64,000 nt of DNA, from the NCBI GenBank assembly GCA_030737875.1, contig CM060910.1:251132427-251196426 (forward strand), read 5' to 3'. This document shows positions 13,017 to 24,551 of this stretch, in pieces. Source of the DNA: Allium sativum. Its lineage: Eukaryota; Streptophyta; Magnoliopsida; Asparagales; Amaryllidaceae. Numbering within the stretch: the stretch's first letter is position 1; each line of letters opens with the position of its first letter. Below the pieces are notes generated by a model that saw only the letters and a program-made list of their open reading frames with translations, made no database searches and was not told where the DNA came from. Position numbers and translations under genes: made by a program.

Positions 13017-15607
13017 TGTAACAACCCCAATTTTAAGTATATTTTATTTAATGATTTAATATAACTTTTGGTTTTATTTATTTTATTTCTTTGGATTTTA
13101 TTGAAACAAAAATATTGATTTATGATTTAAAACTAATATTGTTTTAGGATTTTATAAGATAACTATTTTGATTTTGATATAAAAGTTAGATTTATTTTTG
13201 ATTATATAACAAATGAATTTGATTTCAGCTTAAATATAATTTAGTAATACAAATCAATATTTGTAATTCCAAATATTATTTATTGATAAATTTTAAGCGA
13301 GTTTAGATAATTGAATTTGAATTTATTTTTGAATTTTAATTTAAGTATATTTAAACTCGTATTATTATATAATTAGTTTAATAATATTATTAGAATATTT
13401 TTGATTTAATTTCAAAATATTCTGTAAATTTCTCACAATGAAAATTTGGAATTTGGAATACGTACAGTGAGAAGTAGTAACCGTGAAAATTTTCGGAAAA
13501 TTTGAATGTTTGTCGGTTGCGCATTTTCCAGTGCAAAGCTGCACATAATACTTCAAATTTTAATGATTTTATAATCTGTCCGAATCCAGTTCGGACAAAC
13601 ATGAAAAATATTCTATTCTTTGTCAGTAATCTAATGACGAAATTCGTTTCGTGAAAATCAGATGTTTTGACCTTTTTTTCGTCCGTATTTTTATGTTAAA
13701 AGGGGTCCGTAACGCATTTTTGAGCGGAGCATCCTGACACTGCAAATTATATATCGTTGTGTCTGTCTCATCGCGTTGATTACCAAAATATATTCATTTG
13801 TCAATTTCGGTGCTCTGTTCGCACTGTAATTGCGAAAAGGCTTGCATAGTTCATTTTTGAAACAAAACTATTTGAGTTCGACGTGTCCTTATTTGGATCC
13901 TGCATAACTTTCTAGCCATTTTGGGTCTGCAAAAGCTGTGCTTTTATTTTACTAAACTACCTAATTATTTGTTTTTCCAGAACATAGTAAGTGGAACATT
14001 TAGCTTTCACATTTTCTTTTGGATGCATGCATATTGGTTCCTTTTTCATAGTTTTCCTACTGTACACTTTCATTTTAAAATTCCGAAGCATTTTGTGCCT
14101 TTGTACATCGATCCAATGCAATGTTCCTTATTTTCTTAATATAAATGGTTCATTTTTCTATTTTTAATATCCGTTGGAACCTTTGTTTTTCTAACCAAAT
14201 GTGTTCATTTCTTTTCACAAAGGACTGTAAAAAAAATTGTGTATATAACAAACTGAAGAATCGTTTAAATTTAAGAACCGTTCTTCCACGTTTCCTGCAA
14301 AATGTGTTGCCTCGTGAAGCATCTCCTCTTACCAGATCCGTTTCCCCAACTGTTTCTTCTCCTTATATGTATTGCTCGTTCCATTACCACTACCTTTCCC
14401 CATCGCGATTGCTCCAATTATATCCAGTCCTTTCAGATGTCCAACTCACAAGCTCTCCCACATTTCCCACGTCCACCTTCGCCAGCCTACTTTTGTGCTC
14501 CACCCGCTCCGACTGCGACACCAAACCCGAGACCCTTCCCTTTCGAGCTCTGCCACCATCGAGATCCACTCCTCCGCCTTAACCTGAACCCTCAGGTCAC
14601 CTAGAACACCATGACCAAATTCGACTAGATCCGAAGTCCGAGCCGCCAATTGCATCGCGTCGTGATCCCTCCACCAAGACCCTGCTGCCCCTAGATTCTT
14701 CTTCTCCTTGTCTACCTCAAGCCGTATCCAAGCTCCACCACGCTAGAGCCTCACCGTGCTGTCCCATTTCTCCAGCGCCGAGTCTTCCAGGCTGAGCTCA
14801 TCTCACGATGACCGTCTCCAACGTGAACCCTGTAGCCGAGCCTCTCTGAATTCGATGGCCGCTGCTGAAACTTGAGCTTACCCCTTCAGCCACACCCACT
14901 GAAGCCAATCCCTGCCTCTTGTCCTTGCTCCCCTCTCAACTCGACTAACTGTTGAACCTATACCCTAGACAACGTGTGTGTGTATACTTTTTATGGCATG
15001 GAGTGTTTTGTGTGATTTAATTTTTGGTTTATGTTGTCTGTGCGTGTGTTATCCGTGTGTTCAAGTTTATGCTTGAGTGTGTGTTATATAAATGGTTTGA
15101 GTATGTGCATTAGTTATGTTATGTGTGCATACTGAGTTATGTTTTATGTTGATACTTTGGGTAGTTTTATTTGTTTCTTCTTCCCTATTGTAAAAAAAAC
15201 ATTTTTGTTTATATATATATATATATATAAAACATATATATATAAAGGGTTCTGCGGTGTGCTTGTATATGTTTTTGCGTGCATTATATCCTATTTTGGT
15301 ATGCATGAATTTTAATATATATATATATACATGTTATAAAAATTTCTATATGTATATATATATATATATTATTTTTGAAAAAAATAATTGTTGTGTTCAT
15401 TTTGAATTGAAATTGGTGTGGAGTTTGAAACCTATTCCCAAACCCAATAACCACACCGATCCATTGAGAATTCCCTATGCTCCTCTTATGAAAATAAAAT
15501 ATATATTGAGTGATCATCGAGTTGAATCCATTCTGAGTCATGCTAGGAAGTCGTCGTTTCAATTCCGTATCAATATGTCGGTTGTCTCCGTTTTTGTGCC
15601 ACGAAAG

Positions 15608-15622
15608 TTGAGTTTATCTCAC
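15608..15622. promoter_or_regulatory. GTGAG-N5-CTCAC palindrome, B 3' LTR
   Basis: TTGAG TTTAT CTCAC: the same site as at 2826, with one arm base lost (G to T). Confidence 0.5.
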
Positions 15623-18369
15623 ACCTGACTTACATTACTTCATGGATGTTAGATCAACTTAATGAATTGTTATGAAATGTATAGGACTGCTAGTAGAAAT
15701 TGTTTGTTTAATTTTTAAACTTTCATATATGACACAATATTTATATGACACATATGTGCATTGATTATATACGACTATGATGTGATTGATGCTATGTGGT
15801 GACTTGTTATAAAGTTGATTTCTCCTAATTTATGAAAAATCACTAAGGTTTGAAATGATATATACCCGAACAGACATTAGATTAGGGAAAAATCGTTATG
15901 GGTTGAAATGATAGACCTAAACGATTTTTTACTGAATTTGGGATCGTAGGTTGAAATGATAGACTCATAGAAATTTTCTAAATTCCGGGCTGAAATGATA
16001 AATATCTGTATCACTTGACCATAAGGTAGAAAACTATATACGGACACCATTGGCCGTATCTTCAAAGTAAAACAATTTGGAATTTGATTTTTAACTTAAG
16101 ATTTTATATTTATATACTTTTTTAGATTTTAAACTTGAATTTTATAAAATTTTAATTTATATGGTTTAAAATGATTTTTATAAGTAAAAATAGATTTAAA
16201 TACTTATTTAAGATTTTACTTATAATTTTATTTATTAATTATACAAGTATTTTAAACTTTTTATATTATAATAAATATTTCTTTTAAACCTATTTCTATA
16301 GTATTTTAAACTTATATATGTTTGTAATCTATATTCTAATTAATTTTAGAATTTTATAAACTTATACATATATATATATATATATTCAAAGTTAAATTTT
16401 CTATTATATATTATACAAACTTTAATAATAAACTCAATTATGGATAGGTCAAGGTTTTCGTGATTTGAATTCGAAGTTTAAAGATTTAAAATGTAATAAC
16501 TATATTAATTTAACGAATGAACTCTTATGAGATATGAATTTGTAGTCAAATTGATTTGAATTTATAGGAGGTAAAATTTTAATTACGAAATTGATTTCTG
16601 AATTTGAATTTCCAAATTTAGAGGAGATGAATTTGAACCTATAATGAATATGAAACGAGCTTTATTTTTAAATCATATAAATGTGTATTTGAATTGGTTT
16701 AAATATTAAACTTTTGTATGAAATAAACGGGAATTGCGTAATTGATTTTAATTTAAGTTTATAATTTATATGAATATGAATATGAATTCGATTATAAATT
16801 AATAAATATGAATTGGAATATATATAATTTTATATATGGAATTGATTTCATAAACTGTTTTGTTTGAGTTAAAGGAATTTCTTAAATCAATTCATAAGAA
16901 TGTTTTGAATCGTATAAATTGTATGAACTGAATATAAGGCTTTGATTTGAATTCTTTACGTAATGAGTTTGAATTAGATAAATTGACTTATGAAATATGA
17001 TATGGTTTAATTGAATTGAATTATAAGGAATTTGATTTTAATTGTATATTTTGAACTCAAACTTAAATATTAGACATAATGAATCGACTTGAAATTTGTT
17101 TGAACTTGAGTTTTGATGAAAATAATTAAACGAAATATCCTCGAAGTTAACTATTTTAGTTTGATTTAAAATGGCATTGGAATTCTTTTTGTTATAATTC
17201 AAATATAAATCATTTTGAATTGAAAATCGTTATGCGAATAATTTTGAGAATTAATAAGACCGAAGTTCAATATTTAATTTTGAATTCAAATTTGAACCTG
17301 AGATTTGTATATTCGATTTTGTAAAGCGATTCATAAAATAATGACCACGTTGTGAAAAATGTAAACGTTTAGTTGTTAAAGAGACCCGGGATTGGTGTAA
17401 CAACCCGTAAAATGCGAGCCAGTTTGAAATTTTTATTTTGGCAATTTTAGCGAATTTTGATTATTTAAAATGAATTATTTTAAATAATATCGACGAGAAA
17501 TTTATTTTGAATATAATTCGAACGTATATATTATACGCGTCGTCGTTAGAATATAAATATTTATATATAATTATAAATAGAATTGAAAATGGCGCGGTAG
17601 TTCGATAATTCGATTTCAAACTTCAATTGAATGTACCGGGTGCAAAACAATCCGGATTTTAGTGAAACCAAAAATAATGGAATCTAATAGTGAATATCTT
17701 TCCAACGAATCCGAAAAATCCAAAGTTCGTAGCGGGAATCAAAAGATATGTCCAGTTGAAAATTCTGAATAGTCGCTATGGAATTCAGGCCCTTAAAAAT
17801 GGACATTTTGCAAACGACCTCGGATTCCGACGAAACCAGTTTTGTTGGGTCCGCAGAGTCAAGTTATTGCTAGATTCCAAATTTCATAATTTTCCGAATC
17901 AGTATGTGAGCGTGGCAAAGGAAAACGCGTTTGACCAGTTTCAGTTGATTTTAATCGACTGGAAAATGGCCATTTTTCTAACGGTCTCAGAATTCGACGA
18001 AACTAGTTTTGTTAGGACCGTATCATCAATACGAAGCTAGAAAATATTTTTCTGCAATTTATAGAGTTAGTATGTGGCCCCAGTAATTTGAAATGTACGT
18101 TTAAAATTCAATATAGTGATTTAAATGTAAATTCAACGGAAACTGATTCAAACGATCGAATCAGCCAGCGATACATATCCCATTGTGTTCGGAATGGGGG
18201 TTGAACGCTATGGACGACAGGCGGTGGGCCTCGTTTCGAGGTCGTTTGTAAAAGTCAACCTTTTTGAAAAATTAAATAATAAAATAATAATAATAAAAAA
18301 AAATATTTTCCTTTCCCCCTTTTTACTCTGCCCCCCCCCCTTTTTTCCCCGTTCATTCGTTTCTGAATA

Positions 18370-18610
18370 AAAAAAAAAAAAAAGGGAGAAGGAGGCGACG
18401 AAGGCGGGGAGGAGCCGCCGCCGTCCCCAAGGGCCACCGCGCCTCGTCAAAGACCCCCCCCCTCTCTTCCACCTCGACCGCAACGCAAGGCGACCCCCCC
18501 TCTCTTCCACCTCGACCGCGACGCAAGGCGACCCCCTCTGCTGTCGTTTCCCCCACGACCTCCAGCACCCCTCCGAGCCGCCGCCGACGTCTCCAAACCC
18601 CCCCGTAAGT
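18370..18610 (+). other. C-rich exon-like island ending in a splice donor (A 5' LTR)
   Basis: A GC-rich pocket after poly-A and poly-C tracts. It contains two tandem ~38 bp units with CTCTCTTCCACCTCGACCGC and ends CCCCCCGTAAGTTTTT. The abrupt change to AT-rich sequence at GTAAGT looks like an exon/intron boundary. The 3' LTR copy is at 26196-26440. It could be a spliced leader exon of an LTR-driven transcript. No conserved peptide is seen. Confidence 0.45.
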
Positions 18611-18664
18611 TTTTAGTTGTTTTATTATTTTATTTTTAAAGAAATTTGAAAACTGATTTTTATA

Positions 18665-18920
18665 ATGATTTGAAAAACTGATTTAGTTTTAAGAATGAAA
18701 ACTGTGTTTTTTTTTTTGTATAAAACTGATTTAGTTTTAAGAATGAAAACTGTGTTTTTTTTTTTTTAGTATAAAACTGATTTAGTTTTAAGAATGAAAA
18801 CTGTGTTTTTATTAGTATAAAACTGATTTAGTTTTAAGAATGAAAACTGTTTTTTTTTAGTATAAAACTGATTTTGTTTTAAGAATGAAAACTGTTTTTT
18901 TTAAGTATATAAAACTGAAA
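18665..18920. repeat. ~50 bp minisatellite (A 5' LTR)
   Basis: Five units with core AAAACTGATTTAGTTTTAAG and GAATGAAAACTGTG, separated by T runs of variable length ending AGTAT. The matching array in the 3' LTR is at about 26496-26735; only the T-run lengths and one base differ noticeably. Confidence 0.88.
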
Positions 18921-19012
18921 TTGCATTGTTTTCAAAGAAGAAATTTTTTTTTATCATAGGAAAGATCAAATCTTTGTTATAAAAATTGAAATTTTTATAA
19001 AAGGCATAAAGA

Positions 19013-19345
19013 AGGATTTTTATATATTGAACTTCGAACTAAAAATTCGATTTTTATATATTGAACTTCGAACTAAAAATTCGATTTTTATATATTGAAC
19101 TTCGAACTAAAAATTCGATTTTTATATATTGAACTTCGAACTAAAAATTCGATTTTTATATATTGAACTTTGAAATAAAAATTCGATTTTTATATATTGA
19201 ACTTCGAACTAAAAATTCGATTTTTATATATTGAACTTCAAACTAAAAATTCGATTTTTATATATTGAACTTTGAAATAAAAATTCGATTTTTATATATG
19301 GAACTTTGAAATAAAAATTCGATTTTTATATATGGAATAGCGAAG
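19013..19345. repeat. 34 bp minisatellite (A 5' LTR)
   Basis: About ten units of 34 bp, core AAAAATTCGATTTTTATATA plus TTGAACTTCGAACT. It is shared in position and sequence with LTR C (10832-11090). The 3' LTR copy is at 26842-27165. Confidence 0.92.
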
Positions 19346-19454
19346 TAAAATTCGATTTTTACATATGTAGTGAAAGCGGACAACGAAAGCGACAAAAGGC
19401 GAGTTGGCGAAGGTTTCCTGCATTAGAAGGGCCGTGGAGCTAGGATAGCTAAAA

Positions 19455-19469
19455 GTGAGAATTTCTCAC
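19455..19469. promoter_or_regulatory. GTGAG-N5-CTCAC palindrome, A 5' LTR
   Basis: GTGAG AATTT CTCAC. It follows the 34 bp array and precedes a TTTTCTAGTTATATATAT stretch that is also conserved in C and D. Confidence 0.55.
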
Positions 19470-20590
19470 CTTTCTATTTCTTTTCTAGTTATATATATAT
19501 ATACTAGGATGCAGACGGTGCTTAGTAACACCCGACACAATCGTCCACAGACCATGGACTTGTTTGTTTGATTGTTTGGTGATTGATTGTGATATTGGTT
19601 TGAATGTGGTTTGTGATGTGAAAAATCGAATCGATAAATTGGTTAGGATTAGACGTGCGCCGTTATAAGGCGAAGGAGTAAGGCTAGGCTAGACCCTTAC
19701 TCTAAATTTTGTGGTTTGCGAAATGAATTGGTTTGATTGATGTGTGAATGGCGTGGGCCTTCACTAGACTGGGGATAAGGCTAGGCCTTGTCCCGTTTCT
19801 AGTATCGTGCCGTTATGCCGCCGAAATTTTCTAAAATATGTTAGAAAAATAAAAATATCATTTTATTTAAAGAATGAACTGAATAGAAATTCATATGTTG
19901 GAATAAAATGTTTTATCGTTAAAAATATAATTTTTAACGTGAATGTGAATAAAATAAAATATTCATTTACAAACCAGACGGTTTGTTTATGTACACCTAT
20001 TTGAAGGACATTGATTGGGACGATAAATTTTACACATCGCCCAACTGCACGAATAAAATATTTGTTTGATTGTTTGAAACCCCACACGGGTGTTGGGATG
20101 AAATTTGAAGTTCACTCATCCTGATTGATTAAATATGTCGATCGATTGATTGACAGGCTGTTATAAGCGTTGAATATCTATATTTGATGCTTATACAGTG
20201 TAGTGCACTTTGGTTGATGGTTGATTATTTTTCAATGCTATTATATACATGTGTTGTATGGAAATCCATATAATTAACTTTATATGGTAATTGATTGGGC
20301 CTCATTCCAATTTGAAAAATAAAGAATATTATAAAATAAAGGTTCATGTGTTGACAGTACTCATTCATTGAGATTGGTCATGTGTTGAACGAAATATTTT
20401 AGTAATAAAATTTACATCTTTATCAATATAAAATAAAGGTTCATGTGTTGACAGTACTCATCTATTGAGATTGGTCATGTGTTGAACGAAATATTTTGAT
20501 AATAACAACTATTTTGAAAATAGAAATTTATGAAGCCGTGTTGATTAGATTAACGCCATTTTGACGTGAACGATATTTATATCGATTTTA

Positions 20591-20950
20591 TTCGATTTCG
20601 AAATGAATTGAATTGAAAACGATTTCGAAATGAATTGAATTGAAAACGATTTCGAATTGAATTGAAAACGATTTCGAATTGAATTGAAAACGATTTCGAA
20701 ATGAATTGAATTGAAAACGATTTCGAATTGAATTGAAAACGATTTCGAAATAATTGAATTGAAAACGATTTCGAAATGAATTGAATTGAAAACAATTTCG
20801 AAATGAATTGAATTGAAAACGATTTCGAAATGAATTGAATTGAAAACGATTTCGAAATGAAATGAATTGAAAACGAATTCAAAATGAATTGAAAACGATT
20901 TCGAAATGAATTGAATTGAAAACGATTTCGAAATGAATTGAATTGAAAAT
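20591..20950. repeat. 27 bp minisatellite (A 5' LTR)
   Basis: About 13 units of 27 bp or shortened ~22 bp variants, core AAAACGATTTCGAAATGAAT. The minus-strand frame (20545-20958) reads as a repetitive FNSIHFEIV peptide because the unit length is a multiple of three; I do not regard it as a protein gene. The equivalent array in the 3' LTR is 55 bp longer, about two units. Confidence 0.92.
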
Positions 20951-23592
20951 GAATTCAAATGGAATTGAAAGCGAATTGAAATGAATTCAAATTGAATTGA
21001 AATTCGAATTGAATAGAAATGAATTTTGAAACGAATTTATAAAGAAGAATTCAATTTTGCTTTGAATTGAAATGGAAGTTGAAATAGGTTTTGAAACGAT
21101 TTTAAAACTATTTATATAATTCGTTTTGAATAGAAATCGACGAAATATATATTATATATATTATATATATAATATAATGGCCTGAATAGAACGCGCCGCG
21201 CCGCGGCAGTTCGCGAATTTCGACCATTGACTTCGAATGGACATTACGGGAGATCCGACCGTCGGATTCTCCTAAAACCGGAACCGTTGGGTTCGTATCG
21301 AAAAGAGCTTTCTAGCGAATGTTAGAAATTTGAAATCTAACGGTTGGATTTGGAATTATGTCCAAATCAAATTTGAAAAAGGTCGCTGTAAGTGCAGTTC
21401 GATGACCATTGATGGAAATCGACTGTACGGGCCTTAATAAAATTATTAAAAATAGTAATAATTTGTGTAAAATCATAAGAAATGATTTGTGAAGATTTGG
21501 GATGAAATACTCCATATTTGAAAAGATAAAAATAGATTTTTATCGAAATGAACTAGTTTCGAACTAGAATTATAATTCTATTTATTTTTAAATAAATAAA
21601 TTAAATTCGAAAAGGGTTTTGAAAATAACCAAAATTTCCAATGATTGCATTGGAGTGGATTTGAATCGAAATTGTCTTCGGAATATTTCGATGTTGGAAT
21701 TCGTGATTATACAGTTGTTGTTATGGAAATTTGAAAGATATATTAATATATCGTTATTTCCACTACGACATTTGTTAATCGTAGAATTTGATATTGAATA
21801 TAGGCCGATATATTTTCTATTCAGAGCCTTGTGTTTAATATCGAATGTGATTTGGGTTTGTCGTGAATGGTGTCTTCACTAACACTGTTCTTGAACCCAG
21901 TTGAGAAAAGATTAAATCTTTTTATTTAGATTTAATGAAGTGTACCAATTAAATGATATTTAATTGGAATTGAATTGATATTGATTTTTGGGTTTATCGT
22001 GAACAGTGTTTTAAATAACACTTGTTCTTTAACCCGATAATTAATGAATGTGATTTTGGGTTTATCGTGAACCGTGTTTTAAATGACACTGATTCTTTAA
22101 CCCAGTTAACGATTAAAACTGAGTGGAGTTTTAATGAATCTTTAATTAGATTGAAATGGTCGAAAATGGAGTATCACCAGTTTTGCTCCAGGCGATAGTT
22201 AAATCTTTAATTAGATTTGAACATGAAATGGTAATTGAATTTACCGATAACACCGTGGTGTTAAATATGAAGTATTACCAGTTTTACTTCATGGGATGAA
22301 TAGGTTGGGATTGGGAAATTAAAACAAATGATTACTTCGGTAAGGTTCGCTAATCCCGACTAGTTTGAATTGATATTCAAAAGTTGATTAAAGAATAAAT
22401 TCAAGAATTTATCTTTGATAAAATTAATGGGAATCTTTCCCTATGAATGTGAAATTTAGAAACTAACTGTCGGTTAGCTAAGCAGAAGGGTTTTCTGGAT
22501 ATTGATCTGATGTTGGTTTCGGCCTTCGGGGTTAATATTTGGGGAATTATTCTCTTGATTAATTTATGGTTAGTGACTAATGAATTGGAATGAGGCGTAT
22601 GTTGTGTTTGTGTAACACTTATTTAAAATATACGCGAGTTATTCGGAAAGACCGGGTTTATCCCATTCTGAATAACTGATACGACGATAAGTCGAAGATG
22701 AAGACGATGGTCGAAGACCGGAGGTCTTCACGTCGTTTGGGTGATAACTGATGATCTTGATTGGGCTGTACACCCAAGAAGATGGAAACAGTTAGTGATC
22801 GTCCAGACGTACTTGGAGATCGATGGATATGCGGGGTACTAGGTGCTCCCGGTTTCGTTCAGACCCAGAACGGACTTGTAAATGGACTGTGTGCCTGACA
22901 TCGGATTTCACCCTGTGTGACTGATATCGGTTGCATAGGATGGTTTGCCTGTGTGGCATGCTAAGATGCAAATGATCAAGGCTTCTGTTGAAAAGCAAAG
23001 TCTTGTGGTGATGATCAAAGCACGGCCTTTGTGGCGTAGCTTTGTGTAACGTTTACCTCGCGTGTTTCACACCAGGTATGAACCAAAAACGGGAGACGGA
23101 CCTCAGGGAGGGCATGCGTTTCTTCCTAGTTAGAAGTGGCGTCAGTGGTTTTACACGCCCTGACGAGTTTGACTTATGTGGTTGTTGCTGTTGCGAGGCG
23201 CCTCGGATTGATCGGTCGTTCTCGAACCGATGGAGTCATTTAGTTGGCTCGTTTACGCCCCATAGGGCGGAGAAACGCATGTTCAGGCATTTTAATCCAC
23301 TCCGTGTGGACCGGCCCTGACGATCCAAGGGTCACTCGAGCTCTGATCCTGAGACTCGGACTAGGCAGTCTCGAATCGGTTGAGGACTATCTTTTGCCTC
23401 GGTTCATAGACGGAAATCCAATTTCCAAATACGTAACTTTGCGGTTTTATTTGTAAACCTATATATGGCGACATAGTGGCATGGGACGCTCATGTCGCCT
23501 ATGATTGATACTTATGATTTGAAGTTGTTTTATAAACTATGCACTTATAATAGTATCAAATGATTTGTTTTAAACGTATCAAGCATTCTTTG

Positions 23593-23664
23593 GCTGTTAT
23601 AAGGGAAAACCCTATCCCCCGGCTTGCGTTGCATTGTGTGATAGGACCTGGGTCTTATAACAGC
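23593..23664 (+). other. 72-nt conserved stem-loop (A 5' LTR)
   Basis: GCTGTTATAAG at 23593-23603 pairs perfectly with CTTATAACAGC at 23654-23664. The loop is conserved and holds GGGAAAACCCTATCC and TTGCATTGTGTGATAGG. It lies about 520 nt before the LTR end. LTR D has GCTATTATAAG / CTGATAATATC, where the fourth stem pair changed from G-C to A-T on both sides. The 3' LTR copy is at 31472-31543. Confidence 0.55.
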
Positions 23665-24187
23665 TTCATTTTTCTTTATTTAGCATTGCGTTGTTAGTTT
23701 ATGCACTGGTATTCTTGGGAGGAAACCCGTTCCGTGTTATACGGCGTGGTCCCTTGATTTACCTAATGATTTAAAATAAAGATTAACTGTTTTAGTTCTC
23801 AACCAGTCACATGACTGACCTGGAGTTTATTGTTTTAACCTAAACTCTGGGTGCCCCTATTTTGACACGGGCAGCTAGTAGTTTTGGTTTTGCAGATTTA
23901 TATTCACAGGATCCTGGTTTACAGCTGGAATGATATCCGGAAAGCTTTGTATCCGTATATCTACTTCTAGTTGTGTATTGTATTACTTTCCGCTGCGATG
24001 TATTTAAATGTAATTTAAATCTCTGATATTTCTATGTAATAATTATTCATTCATACTCTGTATATTCTTGTAATCTGATGCATTGTTGTAATAAGCAATG
24101 AAATGTTCTTCTGTATGCGTTCTGCTGTGGTTTGTTCTCGAACTATCCGACACTTTCCTTTACGGGGAAGTTGCGGGTCTTCACAGT

Positions 24188-24199
24188 TGGTATCAGAGC
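24188..24199 (+). other. Primer-binding site of element A
   Basis: TGGTATCAGAGC, two bases after the LTR end at 24185, continuing TTTGGTTTA as in element B. Complementary to the 3' end of initiator-Met tRNA. Confidence 0.95.
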
Positions 24200-24287
24200 T
24201 TTGGTTTACAAAGCAGAGAACAAGGCACATTAGAACCATATGAAAGAATTCAACAGATGTTGGATTAGTAATATCCAATTAGAAGGA

Positions 24288-24324
24288 CTCGTTAGAGATA
24301 GGATCAGTAGTATCCTAGAACGAG
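24288..24324 (+). other. Conserved hairpin just after the PBS (A)
   Basis: CTCGTT / AACGAG outer stem and AGGAT / ATCCT inner stem. The homologous site in B (5777-5812) keeps the pairing with a compensatory base-pair change. Confidence 0.55.
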
Positions 24325-24520
24325 TGTGAAGAGTATATTTTTCAAATGAAAACAATTTTTGTTTTGAAAATTTAAATCAATTATTCGTATTTGGTTATAT
24401 ATTTGTATTGACGTGGACAATCCAGTATATATAGATTTTGCGTATACGTCTGATCCACGTGTATTTGGAATTTTAATATACTGGATAGATATAGAATTAC
24501 ACTCTAGACACCCGGAGATG

Positions 24521-24551
24521 GTTCTGATGATTGATCGATCATCATCAGAAC
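24521..24551 (+). other. 15 bp near-perfect palindrome in A internal region
   Basis: Arm GTTCTGATGAT-T-GATC (bulged T) pairs with GATCATCATCAGAAC, with no loop between the GATC|GATC halves. A fully self-complementary centre like this suits intermolecular pairing (RNA dimer initiation) or a dyad DNA site. B has a weaker bulged hairpin at the same relative place (12748-12770). Confidence 0.5.

Larger units (their letters stand above)
17396..24185 (+). mobile_element. 5' LTR of element A (6,790 bp)
   Basis: Begins TGTAACAACCCG and ends ...GGGTCTTCACA. In order it holds: a conserved start block (to ~18050), a C-rich island with a GTAAGT donor at 18605, three minisatellites (about 50, 34 and 27 bp units), a GTGAG-N5-CTCAC palindrome between the last two, a long unique stretch, a 72-nt stem-loop, a TTTTGCAG acceptor-like site at 23895 and a TTTCCGCTGC block ~190 bp before the end. 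The open frames in it (such as 17690-18040, 21619-21882, 23042-23320) recur identically in the 3' LTR only because the LTRs are copies; none shows a known domain. Confidence 0.95.

Noticed and set aside
14145..14604. Overlapping open frames in the pyrimidine-rich part of B's 3' LTR.
   Set aside because: Three frames open together through composition. No domain, and the 5' LTR part that could confirm conservation is outside the window.
17690..18040. A 116-codon open frame in the LTR start, in the same frame and length in A (17690, 25520) and C (11861-12211, minus), partly in D (39151-39414).
   Set aside because: It starts with GTG, not ATG. D has an in-frame stop and frame changes. A hand count between A and C gave about 20 non-synonymous and 12 synonymous codon changes, close to neutral expectation. 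Better explained as conserved non-coding LTR sequence.
20545..20958. Repetitive FNSIHFEIV-type peptide on the minus strand (also 28369-28837).
   Set aside because: The 27 bp unit is a multiple of three, so a minisatellite without stops reads open. It is antisense to the element, with no domain and no conserved start.
23042..23456. Cysteine-containing frame (CGCCCCEAP) and overlapping frame in A's LTRs, repeated at 30921-31335.
   Set aside because: The repetition is only LTR duplication. The homologous stretches of C and D do not keep the frame, and no known domain is seen.
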